From positions 1 to 64,000 of the forward strand of contig CALBGP010000031.1 in assembly GCA_937892845.1 (NCBI GenBank): DNA of 64,000 bases, given 5' to 3'. The notes below the pieces were generated by a model. That model worked only from the letters and a program-made list of their open reading frames with translations, was not told the origin of the DNA and did not search any database. Of this stretch, positions 8,682 through 18,201 are shown one piece after another. How positions within the stretch are numbered: the stretch's first letter is position 1; each line of letters starts with the position of its first letter. Position numbers and translations under genes: made by a program. The stretch is from an uncultured Eggerthellaceae bacterium. Its GTDB lineage: Bacteria; Actinomycetota; Coriobacteriia; Coriobacteriales; Eggerthellaceae.

Positions 8682-9859
8682 GACCACTCCTCAAACCGTG
8701 CAGCGCTGGGCTCAGGCGAAAGACCGGCAGACTCCTCAAACGCAGCGCATTGCTGCCAGGCGGTGGGCTCACGGTCCAGCAGCTCCAGCGTTGCATCATG
8801 CACGTCCTGCAAAAATGCCCGACGCGGCTCTCCCGGTTCCAGCCCGCGCAGCTTCGCCAGATGCTCAGCCACGAAAACGGTGAACTCGGGGCCGCATTCC
8901 TGGCCGCGGAACGGAACGGGTGCCATGTAGGGCGAATCGGTTTCAGCAAGCAGTCGTCCCGTCGGCACCGTAACCGAAGACGCCCGCAGATCATCGGAGC
9001 TTTTAAACGTCACGGCACCGCCGAAAGCCACATAGCATCCGCGATCGATCCAACGCGCAAGCTCATCAGGACCCACGCTGCAGCAATGCAGGAGCGTGCC
9101 TGCGGCGGGCCAGCCTTCCTCCTCCATGATGGCGAAGGCGTCCTCGTGGGCATCGCGGACGTGCAGAATCAGCGGAAGGCCGCATTCGTGCGCAATGGCA
9201 ACCTGGCGACGAAAGACGTCGCGCTGCACATCACGCGGCGAAAGATCGTAGTGATAATCCAGGCCGACCTCACCCAAAGCGCAGGTCACAGGCTTGGCAA
9301 GCAAGCTGCGCAGAAGCTGCTCCATATCCGCATCCCATGATTTCGCATTATGGGGGTGCACGCCGACAGCCACGCGCACACGCGGGATGGACGCCGTGCA
9401 GCCGCATCGGTACGACAGCATCTCATCTGAAGTGGGCGCCTCGGGCAGGGGCGTGCCGGCAGCAGCCATGTCCGCACGGTGCTCCCCGAGCGCACGGCGC
9501 GTGCCCTCGAACACATCGGGCAGAAGGCGCATGGCGCCCGCCAGCCATTCGGGCAGATTCTCATAGACCGCCGCACCGTCTTCGGCAGGCTCAGCCACGG
9601 TGCAGATGAAATCCATCCCCATGACTGCGCAGCGAGCCAGCGAAAGCGCAGGGTCGGCCATCAAGTCAAGATGCGCATGGGAATCAGCTACAGGAGCCTC
9701 AAGCGACGGATCGGGCGAAGGCACCAGCTCGAAGCCACGCTTGCGCTGGCGTCTGAAAAGAGCATCGCAGAAGGAGACCTCCTGCGATGCTTCGGCGAAT
9801 CTGGTCTGCGCGGATCCTGCAGCCCCTGCGGAAACTGCAACGGAAGCGTTCTTCTCCAC
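8666..9859 (-). CDS. TatD family metal-dependent hydrolase with extensions
   Basis: A TIM-barrel metallohydrolase of the TatD/YabD family, nucleases acting on DNA ends. The metal sites are visible: DSHAHLD (about 59), LGEVGLDYHYD (about 197), HVRDAHEDA (about 232), LLHCCSV and AETDSPYMAPVPFRG (about 309). At 397 aa it is far longer than the usual 260. There is an N-terminal extension of about 55 residues, an insert of about 60 residues between the first two metal motifs (LLPDVFEGTRRALGEHRADM...), and a C-terminal tail of about 25 residues after the helix that normally ends the family. Start GTG 9859. The metG-tatD-rsmA order is common in Gram-positive bacteria. Confidence 0.9.
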   Translation of the reverse strand: MEKNASVAVSAGAAGSAQTRFAEASQEVSFCDALFRRQRKRGFELVPSPDPSLEAPVADSHAHLDLMADPALSLARCAVMGMDFICTVAEPAEDGAAVYENLPEWLAGAMRLLPDVFEGTRRALGEHRADMAAAGTPLPEAPTSDEMLSYRCGCTASIPRVRVAVGVHPHNAKSWDADMEQLLRSLLAKPVTCALGEVGLDYHYDLSPRDVQRDVFRRQVAIAHECGLPLILHVRDAHEDAFAIMEEEGWPAAGTLLHCCSVGPDELARWIDRGCYVAFGGAVTFKSSDDLRASSVTVPTGRLLAETDSPYMAPVPFRGQECGPEFTVFVAEHLAKLRGLEPGEPRRAFLQDVHDATLELLDREPTAWQQCAAFEESAGLSPEPSAARFEEWSCRCR

Positions 9860-9870
9860 GGGTGCCGTCC

Positions 9871-11454
9871 CTACAGCTCGATATCTTTCACGTCAAGGCG
9901 CGGGAACAGCGGATCGCCCTTCTCGACCGCGTTGCCGGCGGGCAGCTGGCCCCATGCAGCAGCGGATTCGATATCGGTGACGGCGGTCACATCGCCCAGG
10001 CTCAGACGACGGAAAACCTCAGCAGAGGTGTTCGGCATGAACGGGGCGAAGAACAGGGCCAGGATGCGGCAGGCTTCCAGCGCGTTGTAGAGGACGGCGG
10101 CCAGCTCGGCGCGGGTTTCCTCGGACTTGGCCAGGTTCCACGGAGCGCTTTCCTCGACGTAGAGATTGACGCGGCTGGCAAGCTCCTGCGCAGCCTCGAC
10201 AGCTCCCGTGAAGTCGACCTGCTCCATGCAGGCATCGTAGCGGGCATACAGGCCGCACGCGATGTCCTTGAGCGGATTGGGCTCATCTGCCAGCTCGGCG
10301 GGAACCTCGGGCACCTTGCCTTCGAAATACTTGCCCACCATGTTGAATACGCGGCTGCACAGGTTGCCCCACGTATTTGCCAGGTCGGCGTTGTAGACCT
10401 GCGTCATACGCTCGATGGAGATATTGCCATCGGCACCGAAGCGCACGTCAGACAGGAAGTAATAGCGGTATGCGTCAACGCCGAAGACGTTCACCAAGTC
10501 GGCGGGCTTGATGCCGTTGCCCTTGGATTTGCTCATCTTCTCGCCACCCACCATGAGGAAGCCGTGACCGAAGACGGTATGTGCAACGGGCAGACCGGCA
10601 GCCATGAGCATAGCGGGCCAGATCACGCAGTGGAAACGGGTGATGTCCTTGCCCACGAAGTGGTAGCGCATGGGCCAACGAGATTCGAATTCGCCCGCAC
10701 GGTCGGTGTCATTGCCGTATCCGATGCCGGTGAGGTACGCCAGCAAAGCATCGGCCCAGACGTAGCACACGTGTCCTTCGTCAAACGGCAGCGGAATGCC
10801 CCAGTCGAAGGTGGAACGGCTGATGGAGAGGTCTTTCAGACCGCTTTCCACAAACGTCACGATCTCATTGCGGCGCGTCTCGGGACGGATGAAATCAGGA
10901 TGCGAAGCGTAGAAGTCAAGCAGGGGCTGCTGGAACTCGGAGAGCTTGAAGAACCAATTCTCCTCACCGGAGGCCATCATCTGCACAGGGCGTTTGCAGT
11001 CAGGGCACACAAAGCGGCCCTCTTCGTCCTTGAGCAGGTCGCTTTCAGCGTAATAGGTCTCCTCGTGGACGCAGTACCAGCCCTCGTAGCTTCCCTTGTA
11101 CAGGTAGCCCTTCTCATACAGGTCGTTCCAGAATTTCTTCACCGTCTCAGCATGGCGCGGCTCGGTGGTGCGCACGAAGTCGGTGTAGGTGATGTCGAGC
11201 ATGTTCCAGGCTTCTTTGAATGCCGGCTCAAGGCTGTCGCACCATTCCTGCGGGGTCATGCCGTTCTTCTCGGCGGTTTCGGCAACCTTCTGGCCGTGCT
11301 CATCCAAGCCGGTGACGAAAGCCACGTCGTAACCGTTCATGCGCTGGTAGCGGGCCACGGCGTCTGCGGCGATGGTGGTGTACGCGGTACCCAGATGAGG
11401 GGCGGCGTTCACATAGTAGATAGGGGTGGTAAACGAATAGGTTCCCTTAGACAT
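9871..11454 (-). CDS. metG: Methionyl-tRNA synthetase
   Basis: Charges tRNA-Met with methionine. The 527-residue class I synthetase has the HIGH-type signature PHLGTAYT (about 19), a zinc knuckle remnant CPDC (about 145) and KMSKSKGN (about 301), then the anticodon-binding helical domain. There is no C-terminal tRNA-binding EMAP/Trbp111 domain. ATG 11454 is preceded by AGAGGA. It is the first gene of metG-tatD-flavoprotein-rsmA, with 11 nt to the next gene. Confidence 0.96.
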   Translation of the reverse strand: MSKGTYSFTTPIYYVNAAPHLGTAYTTIAADAVARYQRMNGYDVAFVTGLDEHGQKVAETAEKNGMTPQEWCDSLEPAFKEAWNMLDITYTDFVRTTEPRHAETVKKFWNDLYEKGYLYKGSYEGWYCVHEETYYAESDLLKDEEGRFVCPDCKRPVQMMASGEENWFFKLSEFQQPLLDFYASHPDFIRPETRRNEIVTFVESGLKDLSISRSTFDWGIPLPFDEGHVCYVWADALLAYLTGIGYGNDTDRAGEFESRWPMRYHFVGKDITRFHCVIWPAMLMAAGLPVAHTVFGHGFLMVGGEKMSKSKGNGIKPADLVNVFGVDAYRYYFLSDVRFGADGNISIERMTQVYNADLANTWGNLCSRVFNMVGKYFEGKVPEVPAELADEPNPLKDIACGLYARYDACMEQVDFTGAVEAAQELASRVNLYVEESAPWNLAKSEETRAELAAVLYNALEACRILALFFAPFMPNTSAEVFRRLSLGDVTAVTDIESAAAWGQLPAGNAVEKGDPLFPRLDVKDIEL

Positions 11455-11624
11455 GAGTCCTCTTCCTTGCCTTCGGCGACGAATGATGCCGCCTTGGGCG
11501 ACCTTCCGGACACACGAATGGGCGCGCCCGGGATGTATAGATGCCGCAGTATTCTACCATGGAATGACAATGAGTCCCCCGAGCGCTATCATCGTGCTCA
11601 TCCATGCACGAATGGGAGCACCAC

Positions 11625-13784
11625 GTGATCGACCGTCTTATACATGCCATCCTTTCACACCGCAAAGCGGTGGTTGCGACGTTTTTGATTGCAGCCCTGG
11701 TTTCGGCAGCGTGCATCCCCTTCGTCAAGACGAATTACGACCTGGCAGACTACCTGCCGCCTTCGGCCCAGTCCACCACGGCGGTGCAGATCATGTCGGA
11801 GAATTTCGACCAGGCGATCCCCAACGCCAATGTCATGGTCGAAAACGTGACCATCGCCCAAGCCCTTGAAATCAAAGCGGACATATCGAAGATAGACGGC
11901 GTGGAAGGCGTGCTGTGGCTCGATGACGTAGCCGATATCACGCAGCCCCTCGAAATGCTGGACCCGACATTCACCGACACGTACTACCACGCGGGCAATG
12001 GCGGAGCAGGAACTGCGTTGTTCCAGGTCAGCGTGGCAGAAGGAAGCGAGAAGGACGCCATCGCCCAACTGCGCGCGCTCGTGGATGCACCGGGGCGGCA
12101 AGGGGCGGTTTCGGGCGAAGCCATGGACACGGCCCAAATGCAGCTGAGCATGGTCGACCAGGTGGGCAAAGCCGTCATGATCGTGGTGCCTACCATCGTG
12201 CTTCTCCTGATTCTGTCCACCATGTCCTGGATTGAGCCTGTGCTGTTTCTGGCCGCCATCGGCGTGTCCATCCTCATCAACATGGGAACGAACCTCATCT
12301 TCCCCGACGTCTCCTTCGTCACCTACTCGGTAAGCCCCATCCTCCAGCTGGCCGTTTCTCTTGACTACGCCATCTTCCTTCTGCACGCCTTCGCGGCGGA
12401 GCGGCGGCGAACCGATGACCTGGAGCTTGCCATGGCGCGCGCCATGCGCTCCTCAGCGGCGACGGTTGCCGCCAGCGCCACCACCACGCTGTTCGGATTC
12501 GCAGCGTTGGCATTCATGCAATTCCAGATCGGCGCGGATTTGGGCCTGAATCTGGTCAAGGGCATTGCGCTATCCTTCATCACCGTCATGGTGTTTCTGC
12601 CTGCCTTGACCATGATCATGGTCAAACTCATAGACCGCACCACGCACCGCCGCCTCATGCCCTCCTTCGAGCGCGTGGGGTCGGTCTTGGGCAAGCTGCG
12701 CGTCCCCACCCTGCTTCTGATCTGCGTTCTTGTGGTCCCCGCGTTTCTGGGCCAGGCGCACACCGCATTCACCTACCAGAACAACGTTGCGGACCCCAAC
12801 CTGCGAGCAGGGGCCGACACCCTTGCGGTCCAAGAGGAATTCGGCCAGCAGAACGCCATGGTGGTGCTTGTCGAGCAGGGCAACCCCGCAGCCGAAGCCG
12901 CGCTTGCGCATGACCTGGGCGAATTGGACAACGTGAAATCCGTCATGTCGTTTCCCACCACTGTGGGAACGGGCATCCCCAGCGAATTTTTGGACGAAAG
13001 CATCACCGCGCAGTTCTACTCGGGCGGCTGGGCGCGCATCATAGCCTATCTTGACACCGACGTTGAAAGCGATGAGGCCTTCGCCACCGTCGAAACCGTA
13101 TCCAACGCCGCCGCGCGTCACTTCGACACCTTCTACACGGCAGGGCAGTCGGCGAACCTCTATGACATGAAGAACATCGTCGCCGTGGACAACATAGTGG
13201 TAAGCCTCATGGCCGTCATCTGCATTTTCCTGGTGGTGATGATCACATTCCGCTCACTCGCAATTCCGGTGGCGCTGCTTTTGACCATCGAATCGGGCAT
13301 CTGGATCAACCTCTCCATCCCCTATTTCATGGGCGAGCACGTCAACTTCATCGGATACCTGGTCATAAACACCGTGCAGCTGGGCGCCACCATTGACTAC
13401 GGCATCCTGCTGACTACCCACTACCTGCGGTGGCGAAAGCAGGTACCTGCGCGCGAAGCCGTTCACCGGGCGCTGGGGGAAACCTTCCCGTCGCTTCTTG
13501 TCAGCGCCGGCATCCTGGCCACTGCCGGATTCGCACTCTACGCATCTTCGGCCATCGCCGCCGTCTCAAGCCTGGGCATGCTGCTCGCACGCGGTGCGCT
13601 CATATCGTTGGCGCTGGTCACTTGTCTGCTTCCCGCGCTGCTTGTCTACGGCGACGGCATCATCCGCCGTCTGACATGGCGCCCGGGATTCGCGTCCGCC
13701 CGCAAAGCTTCCGGCGACAAGGATGCATCCCTTGCGCCATCGCGCTCCGCAACTGAACCATCAGGAGAACCCCATGAACGCTAG
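11625..13784 (+). CDS. MMPL/RND family transporter
   Basis: A 719-residue proton-driven exporter of the MmpL type: two repeats of one span, a large external loop and a bundle of five or more spans (about 20-40; 185-350; 370-390; 530-690). MMPL signatures include the LQLAVSLDYAIFLLHAF helix with the Asp-Tyr pair and its counterpart VQLGATIDYGILLTTHYL. Family members export lipids or peptides. GTG 11625 is chosen because GGGAG lies 8 nt upstream; ATG 11604 has no ribosome site. Its end overlaps the next gene, so the two are coupled. Confidence 0.9.
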   Translation: MIDRLIHAILSHRKAVVATFLIAALVSAACIPFVKTNYDLADYLPPSAQSTTAVQIMSENFDQAIPNANVMVENVTIAQALEIKADISKIDGVEGVLWLDDVADITQPLEMLDPTFTDTYYHAGNGGAGTALFQVSVAEGSEKDAIAQLRALVDAPGRQGAVSGEAMDTAQMQLSMVDQVGKAVMIVVPTIVLLLILSTMSWIEPVLFLAAIGVSILINMGTNLIFPDVSFVTYSVSPILQLAVSLDYAIFLLHAFAAERRRTDDLELAMARAMRSSAATVAASATTTLFGFAALAFMQFQIGADLGLNLVKGIALSFITVMVFLPALTMIMVKLIDRTTHRRLMPSFERVGSVLGKLRVPTLLLICVLVVPAFLGQAHTAFTYQNNVADPNLRAGADTLAVQEEFGQQNAMVVLVEQGNPAAEAALAHDLGELDNVKSVMSFPTTVGTGIPSEFLDESITAQFYSGGWARIIAYLDTDVESDEAFATVETVSNAAARHFDTFYTAGQSANLYDMKNIVAVDNIVVSLMAVICIFLVVMITFRSLAIPVALLLTIESGIWINLSIPYFMGEHVNFIGYLVINTVQLGATIDYGILLTTHYLRWRKQVPAREAVHRALGETFPSLLVSAGILATAGFALYASSAIAAVSSLGMLLARGALISLALVTCLLPALLVYGDGIIRRLTWRPGFASARKASGDKDASLAPSRSATEPSGEPHER

Positions 13785-15642
13785 AACCGCCGCATGCCGC
13801 ACCCTGCTTGCCGCCGCTTTCGCTTTGAGCATCGCAGCCGGATCCGCCCTGTCTTTGGGCGGCTGCTCTGCGGGCACAGACCCCGAGCCCGAAAACGCCG
13901 GATCCGCAACGCAGGCATCTGCCGAAGGCGCACCCGCAACCGCTTCAGGCGATGCGTCCTACGAGAAGGCCGAAGTCATCTATGCCACGCTTGACAGCAT
14001 GGGCGCGGTCGAATCCGTCTACACCGTCAACCGCTTCGACGTGAAAACACCCGGCACCATCATCGACCGCGGACAATACGGCTCCGTTGCGGCCTTGTCC
14101 GAAACGGGCCAGGTGACGGCAAACGGGGAATCCGTCAACATCGATGCAGACGAAGGTGTGTTCTACTACCAAGGCGATGCGGGGGCAATAGACCTGCCCT
14201 GGAAGGTATCTTTCGGCTACAAGCTCAACGGACGTGACGTTTCCCCTGATGAGCTTGGCGGCGCGTCAGGGTCGCTGGAAATCTCCATCGACACGAAGCG
14301 CAACGACGCCGTAAGCGAATCGGCATTCTACGACAGTTTCATGCTGCAGATCACGCTCAGCATGCCCACGTCCTCCGCCAGCGACATCAAGGCTGAAGGC
14401 GCCACGATCGCCACAGCGGGCAAGAACACCACCGCCGCCTTCGCCGTGCTTCCCGGCCACGATGCGCACCTTACGTTGAGCGCGAACGTCGAAGACTTCA
14501 CCATGGACGGCATCCAGATTGCGGCGCTGCCGTATTCGCAGGCCATGGAGATGCCCGACACCTCTGAATTGACAAGCGGGATGGAAACCCTGTCCGCAGG
14601 AGTGGCCGGACTTGCCGGCGGTGCGGCGCAGTTGGCAAGCGGCGCGACGCAGCTGGCCGCAGGTTCATCCGAATTCGGAAGCGGACTTGAAACGCTCGCC
14701 GCATCGGGAGACCAGCTCATAGAGGCATCGAGTCAGATGTCCGAAGCCCTCCAGGCCGTATCCGACGCTTTGGGCAAGATAGACCTTGACCAGGACATCT
14801 CCAGCCAGATATCGCAACTGCCCGCCATCCTGCGTCAAGCGGCCGACGCCCTTGAAGCGCAGGCGTCAACCGCCCATGACGTGTGGGTGGCATTTGAGCA
14901 GGCTCGAAGCGCACTCGGCGCAGCCATGGAGACGCTCAGGTCGGATTTGGTGCTCGATGACGCCCAGATAGAGGCCGCCCTGGCACAGGTCGAAGACACC
15001 GACGCGTACGCAACCGTCCAGACGTTGGCCCGATCCTATGCGGATGCCCGCGCCGTCATCGCGGCATATGACGGGACTTCGTCCGCCTTCGCCGAAGCGG
15101 CCGCACTGCTGGAATCCATCGGCGGGGATGACGCGCTTGCCACCGCACAAGCCCAAGCCGCATTGATGCGCGAAGCCGCAGACCTGCTTGAAGCGGGCGG
15201 GGATGAATCGCTCGCTGCGAAGCTGCAGGAGCTCATCAGCGGGTTGTCCCAGATGGCAGGGCAGTTCGCCGCCTTCCATGACGGCGTGGCCCAGTTCGCA
15301 GACGGCGTGGACCGTCTCTCAGAGAGCTATTCCGGGCTGGAAGAGGGAACCGGGGAGCTTGCCGCAGGTGCGACTGCGCTCAGCCAGGGTCTTGGCGCCC
15401 TCTCGGCATCGGTCGCCCTGATTCCGCAGGCAATATCGACGCAGATAGATGCCATGCTGAATGACTTCACCTTCCCTGCTTTCGAGCCCGTGTCCTTCAT
15501 GTCCCCTGACAATCAGCACGTGACGCAAGTCCAGTTCGTCATGGCGACTCCGGCGATCAAGGCGCCCGACACCCCCGATGAGCCCGATGCCGAACAACCC
15601 GAGCCCACCATCTTTGACCGGGTGATTGCACTGTTCGAATAA
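13774..15642 (+). CDS. Lipoprotein with YhgE/Pip-like helical repeats, partner of the MMPL exporter
   Basis: A 622-residue secreted lipoprotein. The signal peptide ends in the lipobox LGGC (lipidated Cys31) and is followed by a Ser/Ala/Glu-rich linker, a beta-rich part to about 270, and then long Ala-rich heptads with recurring GLxxGxxxLxxG phrases (GLAGGAAQLASGATQLAAGS; LEEGTGELAAGATALSQGL) typical of YhgE/X-X-X repeat proteins. It has no membrane span after the signal. The start ATG 13774 has AGGAG upstream and lies 11 nt inside the MMPL gene. It probably acts as the extracytoplasmic adaptor of the exporter (inference). Confidence 0.82.
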   Translation: MNARTAACRTLLAAAFALSIAAGSALSLGGCSAGTDPEPENAGSATQASAEGAPATASGDASYEKAEVIYATLDSMGAVESVYTVNRFDVKTPGTIIDRGQYGSVAALSETGQVTANGESVNIDADEGVFYYQGDAGAIDLPWKVSFGYKLNGRDVSPDELGGASGSLEISIDTKRNDAVSESAFYDSFMLQITLSMPTSSASDIKAEGATIATAGKNTTAAFAVLPGHDAHLTLSANVEDFTMDGIQIAALPYSQAMEMPDTSELTSGMETLSAGVAGLAGGAAQLASGATQLAAGSSEFGSGLETLAASGDQLIEASSQMSEALQAVSDALGKIDLDQDISSQISQLPAILRQAADALEAQASTAHDVWVAFEQARSALGAAMETLRSDLVLDDAQIEAALAQVEDTDAYATVQTLARSYADARAVIAAYDGTSSAFAEAAALLESIGGDDALATAQAQAALMREAADLLEAGGDESLAAKLQELISGLSQMAGQFAAFHDGVAQFADGVDRLSESYSGLEEGTGELAAGATALSQGLGALSASVALIPQAISTQIDAMLNDFTFPAFEPVSFMSPDNQHVTQVQFVMATPAIKAPDTPDEPDAEQPEPTIFDRVIALFE

Positions 15643-15757
15643 CGCGGCCGGAGCGCGGCGGTCAACTCGAAATCCCGACCAGCGCAAAACCATGTCGGAG
15701 CAAACCGGCTGCGGCATGCGCACATCCGCGCGTCAGCCGCAGCCGGCATAGAGCATC

Positions 15758-16981
15758 CTAGAATGCAGACAGATAGATTGCTTTCGCGTCTTCGCAGGTC
15801 AGCTTCTTGAACGCGCCGAAAACCTCACCCTTGTTCGCCTTGAGCGGGGGCAGAAGCGCATCGATATCATCCGGCGTGATGCCGAATTCGCCGAGCTTTT
15901 CAGGCATGCCCAGCGACATGAAGAAGGCCTGCAGCTCATCGATTGCCGCCAGCACCGCATCCTCCACGGCCGTCTCCTGGTCGGTGAAGCCTTCGTCTCC
16001 CTCTTCAAGGGGCTCGATGCCGAAGAGGTCATGCGCGAAGGACAGAAAACGCTGCGGATCCTCGCGCCACACATAGCGCATCCATGCGGGCATGACCACC
16101 GCAAGACCCGCACCGTGCGTGATGGACGTGTCGAAGGCGGAAAGCTCATGCTCGAGCGCGTGGCTGGACCAGTCTCCCACGCGCGCCGCCGTCAGACCGC
16201 GCCCGATGCCCGCAATGCCATTGTGGGCAAGCATGCCCGCCCACATGATATTCGCGCGCGCATCGTAGTTCTCCGGGTCCTCCATGACGATGGGAGCTTC
16301 CTCCATGATGGCGGAGATGAGCCCCAGCGCAATGTTGTCGGTAACGGGAACGGCGCCCACGCCGCTGAAGTAGCGCTCAAGGATGTGGGCGATCATGTCC
16401 GTCACACCTGCAGCCGTCTGATACGGCGGCAAAGTGAAGGTGAGCTCAGGATCGAAGAAAGCCATCACCGGGCGGAACCTGTCGGAATTCACGCCCGTCT
16501 TGCGTCCTTCGGCATCATTGCTGATCACGCAAGAATCCGATGCCTCGGAGCCCGCAGCGGGGATGGTGAGGACGCAGGCAACGGGCAGGCATTGGCCCAC
16601 CGTGGCGCGCTTCTCGAAGAAATCCCACACGTTTCCCTCGTGGAACACGCCGAACGACACGGCTTTCGCGCAGTCGATGACCGATCCGCCGCCCACGGCC
16701 AACACCAAATCGACACCGCGCTCCCGGGCAATGGCAATGCCCTCGCGCACGCTGGTCACCTCGGGATTCGGGCGGACGCCGCCAAGCTCGAAGCTGGCAA
16801 CCCCCGCAGCCTCAAGGGAAGCCTTCACGCGGTCAAGCGTTCCGCTGCGCACAACCGAGCCGCGACCGTATACGAGCAGCGCCTTGCGGTACCCGGCGGC
16901 GGCCAGCTGCTCGCCGACGGAATCCGTGACTCCGCGTCCGAAAACGAACTTCGTCGGGGAAAGGAAAGTGAAGTCATTCAT
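15758..16981 (-). CDS. Iron-containing alcohol dehydrogenase (butanol dehydrogenase-like)
   Basis: A group III, NAD(P)-dependent dehydrogenase of 407 aa that interconverts aldehydes and primary alcohols, similar in layout to BdhA/YqhD. The nucleotide loop AVGGGSVIDCAKAVSFG is near residue 90. Likely metal ligands lie in GVTDMIAHILERYFSG (about 195), HNGIAG and SSHALEHELSAFDTSITHGAGLA (about 262-284). ATG 16981 with TAGGAG 5 nt upstream is preferred over 16996. It stands alone between convergent neighbours. Confidence 0.9.
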   Translation of the reverse strand: MNDFTFLSPTKFVFGRGVTDSVGEQLAAAGYRKALLVYGRGSVVRSGTLDRVKASLEAAGVASFELGGVRPNPEVTSVREGIAIARERGVDLVLAVGGGSVIDCAKAVSFGVFHEGNVWDFFEKRATVGQCLPVACVLTIPAAGSEASDSCVISNDAEGRKTGVNSDRFRPVMAFFDPELTFTLPPYQTAAGVTDMIAHILERYFSGVGAVPVTDNIALGLISAIMEEAPIVMEDPENYDARANIMWAGMLAHNGIAGIGRGLTAARVGDWSSHALEHELSAFDTSITHGAGLAVVMPAWMRYVWREDPQRFLSFAHDLFGIEPLEEGDEGFTDQETAVEDAVLAAIDELQAFFMSLGMPEKLGEFGITPDDIDALLPPLKANKGEVFGAFKKLTCEDAKAIYLSAF

Positions 16982-17067
16982 GTAAGCTCCTATCATCAGG
17001 CCTTTCGGCTTCTCACCCTATTTCAGCCGCACCGCGGTCCACGCTGAACCCCGGGCGCGCGGCCTTG

Positions 17068-17925
17068 CTACCGAGCCCCATGCACCAGGTCGTAGGCCTC
17101 GTTGCGCGAAATACCGTACTCACGGCGAAGAACCGCAACCGCATCTTTTTTCGAACACGCCCCGTCTGCCAGAAGCTGGGCGGCACGGTCTGCCGCCGCC
17201 AAACGCGCAACCTCTTCGGCACCCGCCCGTTCGGCTTCGGTGGCGGGTCCTATCACGAATGCGATTTCGCCCTTGATTCCGCCTTCGGCATCACGCTGCG
17301 CAAACCGCTGCGCCACCTGGGGTGCAGACGCCCGCACAACCTCTTCGTAGCGCTTCGTGAGCTCACGGCATACGGCAACCTCGCGATTCGGCAAGACTTC
17401 AGCCACGACAGCAAGCGCGTCCGCCAGCCTGTGCGGGCTCTCATAGAACACCAGCACGGCATCCAAGCCGCTCAAGGCTTCAAGCACCGCCCGGCGCTCA
17501 CCGTCTTTACGCGGGAAGAACCCGGCGAAGTGAAACGAAGGATTGTTGAATCCCGCAGCCACATACGCTGTGGATGCCGCACATGCCCCGGGAAGAACCT
17601 CCACCGCGCCACCTGCAGCGCGCACCGTCTCAACCAGACGCAATCCGGGATCGGAGACGCCGGGCGTACCCGCATCAGAGCAGTACACCACACGCTGCCC
17701 CTCTTCGATCCTGCGCACGACACCCGCCGCAGACGCCATATTGATGGATGCCTCGTCAAGCCTCATCAGGCTTTTCTCAATCCCGAAATGCGCGAGCAGC
17801 TTGCCTGTCACGCGCGTATCTTCGGCGCAGACGACATCAGCGGCGCGCAGCTCTTCAAGGGCGCGCAGCGTCATATCGCCCAGATTGCCGATGGGTGTGG
17901 GGCAGATGACCAGTTTTCCAGACAT
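17068..17925 (-). CDS. rsmI: 16S rRNA (cytidine1402-2'-O)-methyltransferase RsmI
   Basis: Methylates the 2'-O of C1402 in the decoding centre. The 285-residue tetrapyrrole-methylase-fold protein has LVICPTPIGNLGDMTLRAL at the N-terminus, CAEDTRVTGKLLAHFGI, YCSDAGTPGVSDPG (SAM loop) and VFYESPHRLADAL, all in family order. The C-terminal CSKKDAVAVLRREYGISRNEAYD is the usual small helical end. ATG 17925, 10 nt after AAGGAG, is chosen; the 65 residues before it have no family similarity. Confidence 0.95.
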   Translation of the reverse strand: MSGKLVICPTPIGNLGDMTLRALEELRAADVVCAEDTRVTGKLLAHFGIEKSLMRLDEASINMASAAGVVRRIEEGQRVVYCSDAGTPGVSDPGLRLVETVRAAGGAVEVLPGACAASTAYVAAGFNNPSFHFAGFFPRKDGERRAVLEALSGLDAVLVFYESPHRLADALAVVAEVLPNREVAVCRELTKRYEEVVRASAPQVAQRFAQRDAEGGIKGEIAFVIGPATEAERAGAEEVARLAAADRAAQLLADGACSKKDAVAVLRREYGISRNEAYDLVHGAR

Positions 17926-18124
17926 TGCAGCGCCGTCTCCTTTCCGCATGCATGCGATGGCGCCCTCGTTTGACCGAATCATTCTACTACGGAACCCATC
18001 CGTCATCTCAAGCCGCCGAGGATAAGCGCGGGCAAACCATCCGGATGCGGACGGCCCCGCCAACCGCAGCATCGACAATCCGGCCCAGCCATTGAAGCCC
18101 CTCCAGAAACGCCCTGACAAAGAG

Positions 18125-18159
18125 GAGGTCCCGGCCGAAGCAAATCCGACCGGGACCTC
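18125..18159. terminator. Hairpin terminator after the DUF5692-like gene
   Basis: GAGGTCCCGG / CCGGGACCTC, perfect 10-bp arms with a 15-nt loop, 43 nt downstream of the stop of the minus-strand membrane gene. On that strand it is followed by CTCTTTGTC, a weak U-rich tail. Confidence 0.6.
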
Positions 18160-18201
18160 ACACGGATCTGGAGAACAGATACGTGATGCGAACGATTCAG
18201 C

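Noticed and set aside
9787..11628. A 613-codon plus-strand frame opposite metG
   Set aside because: Antisense shadow of a complete methionyl-tRNA synthetase.
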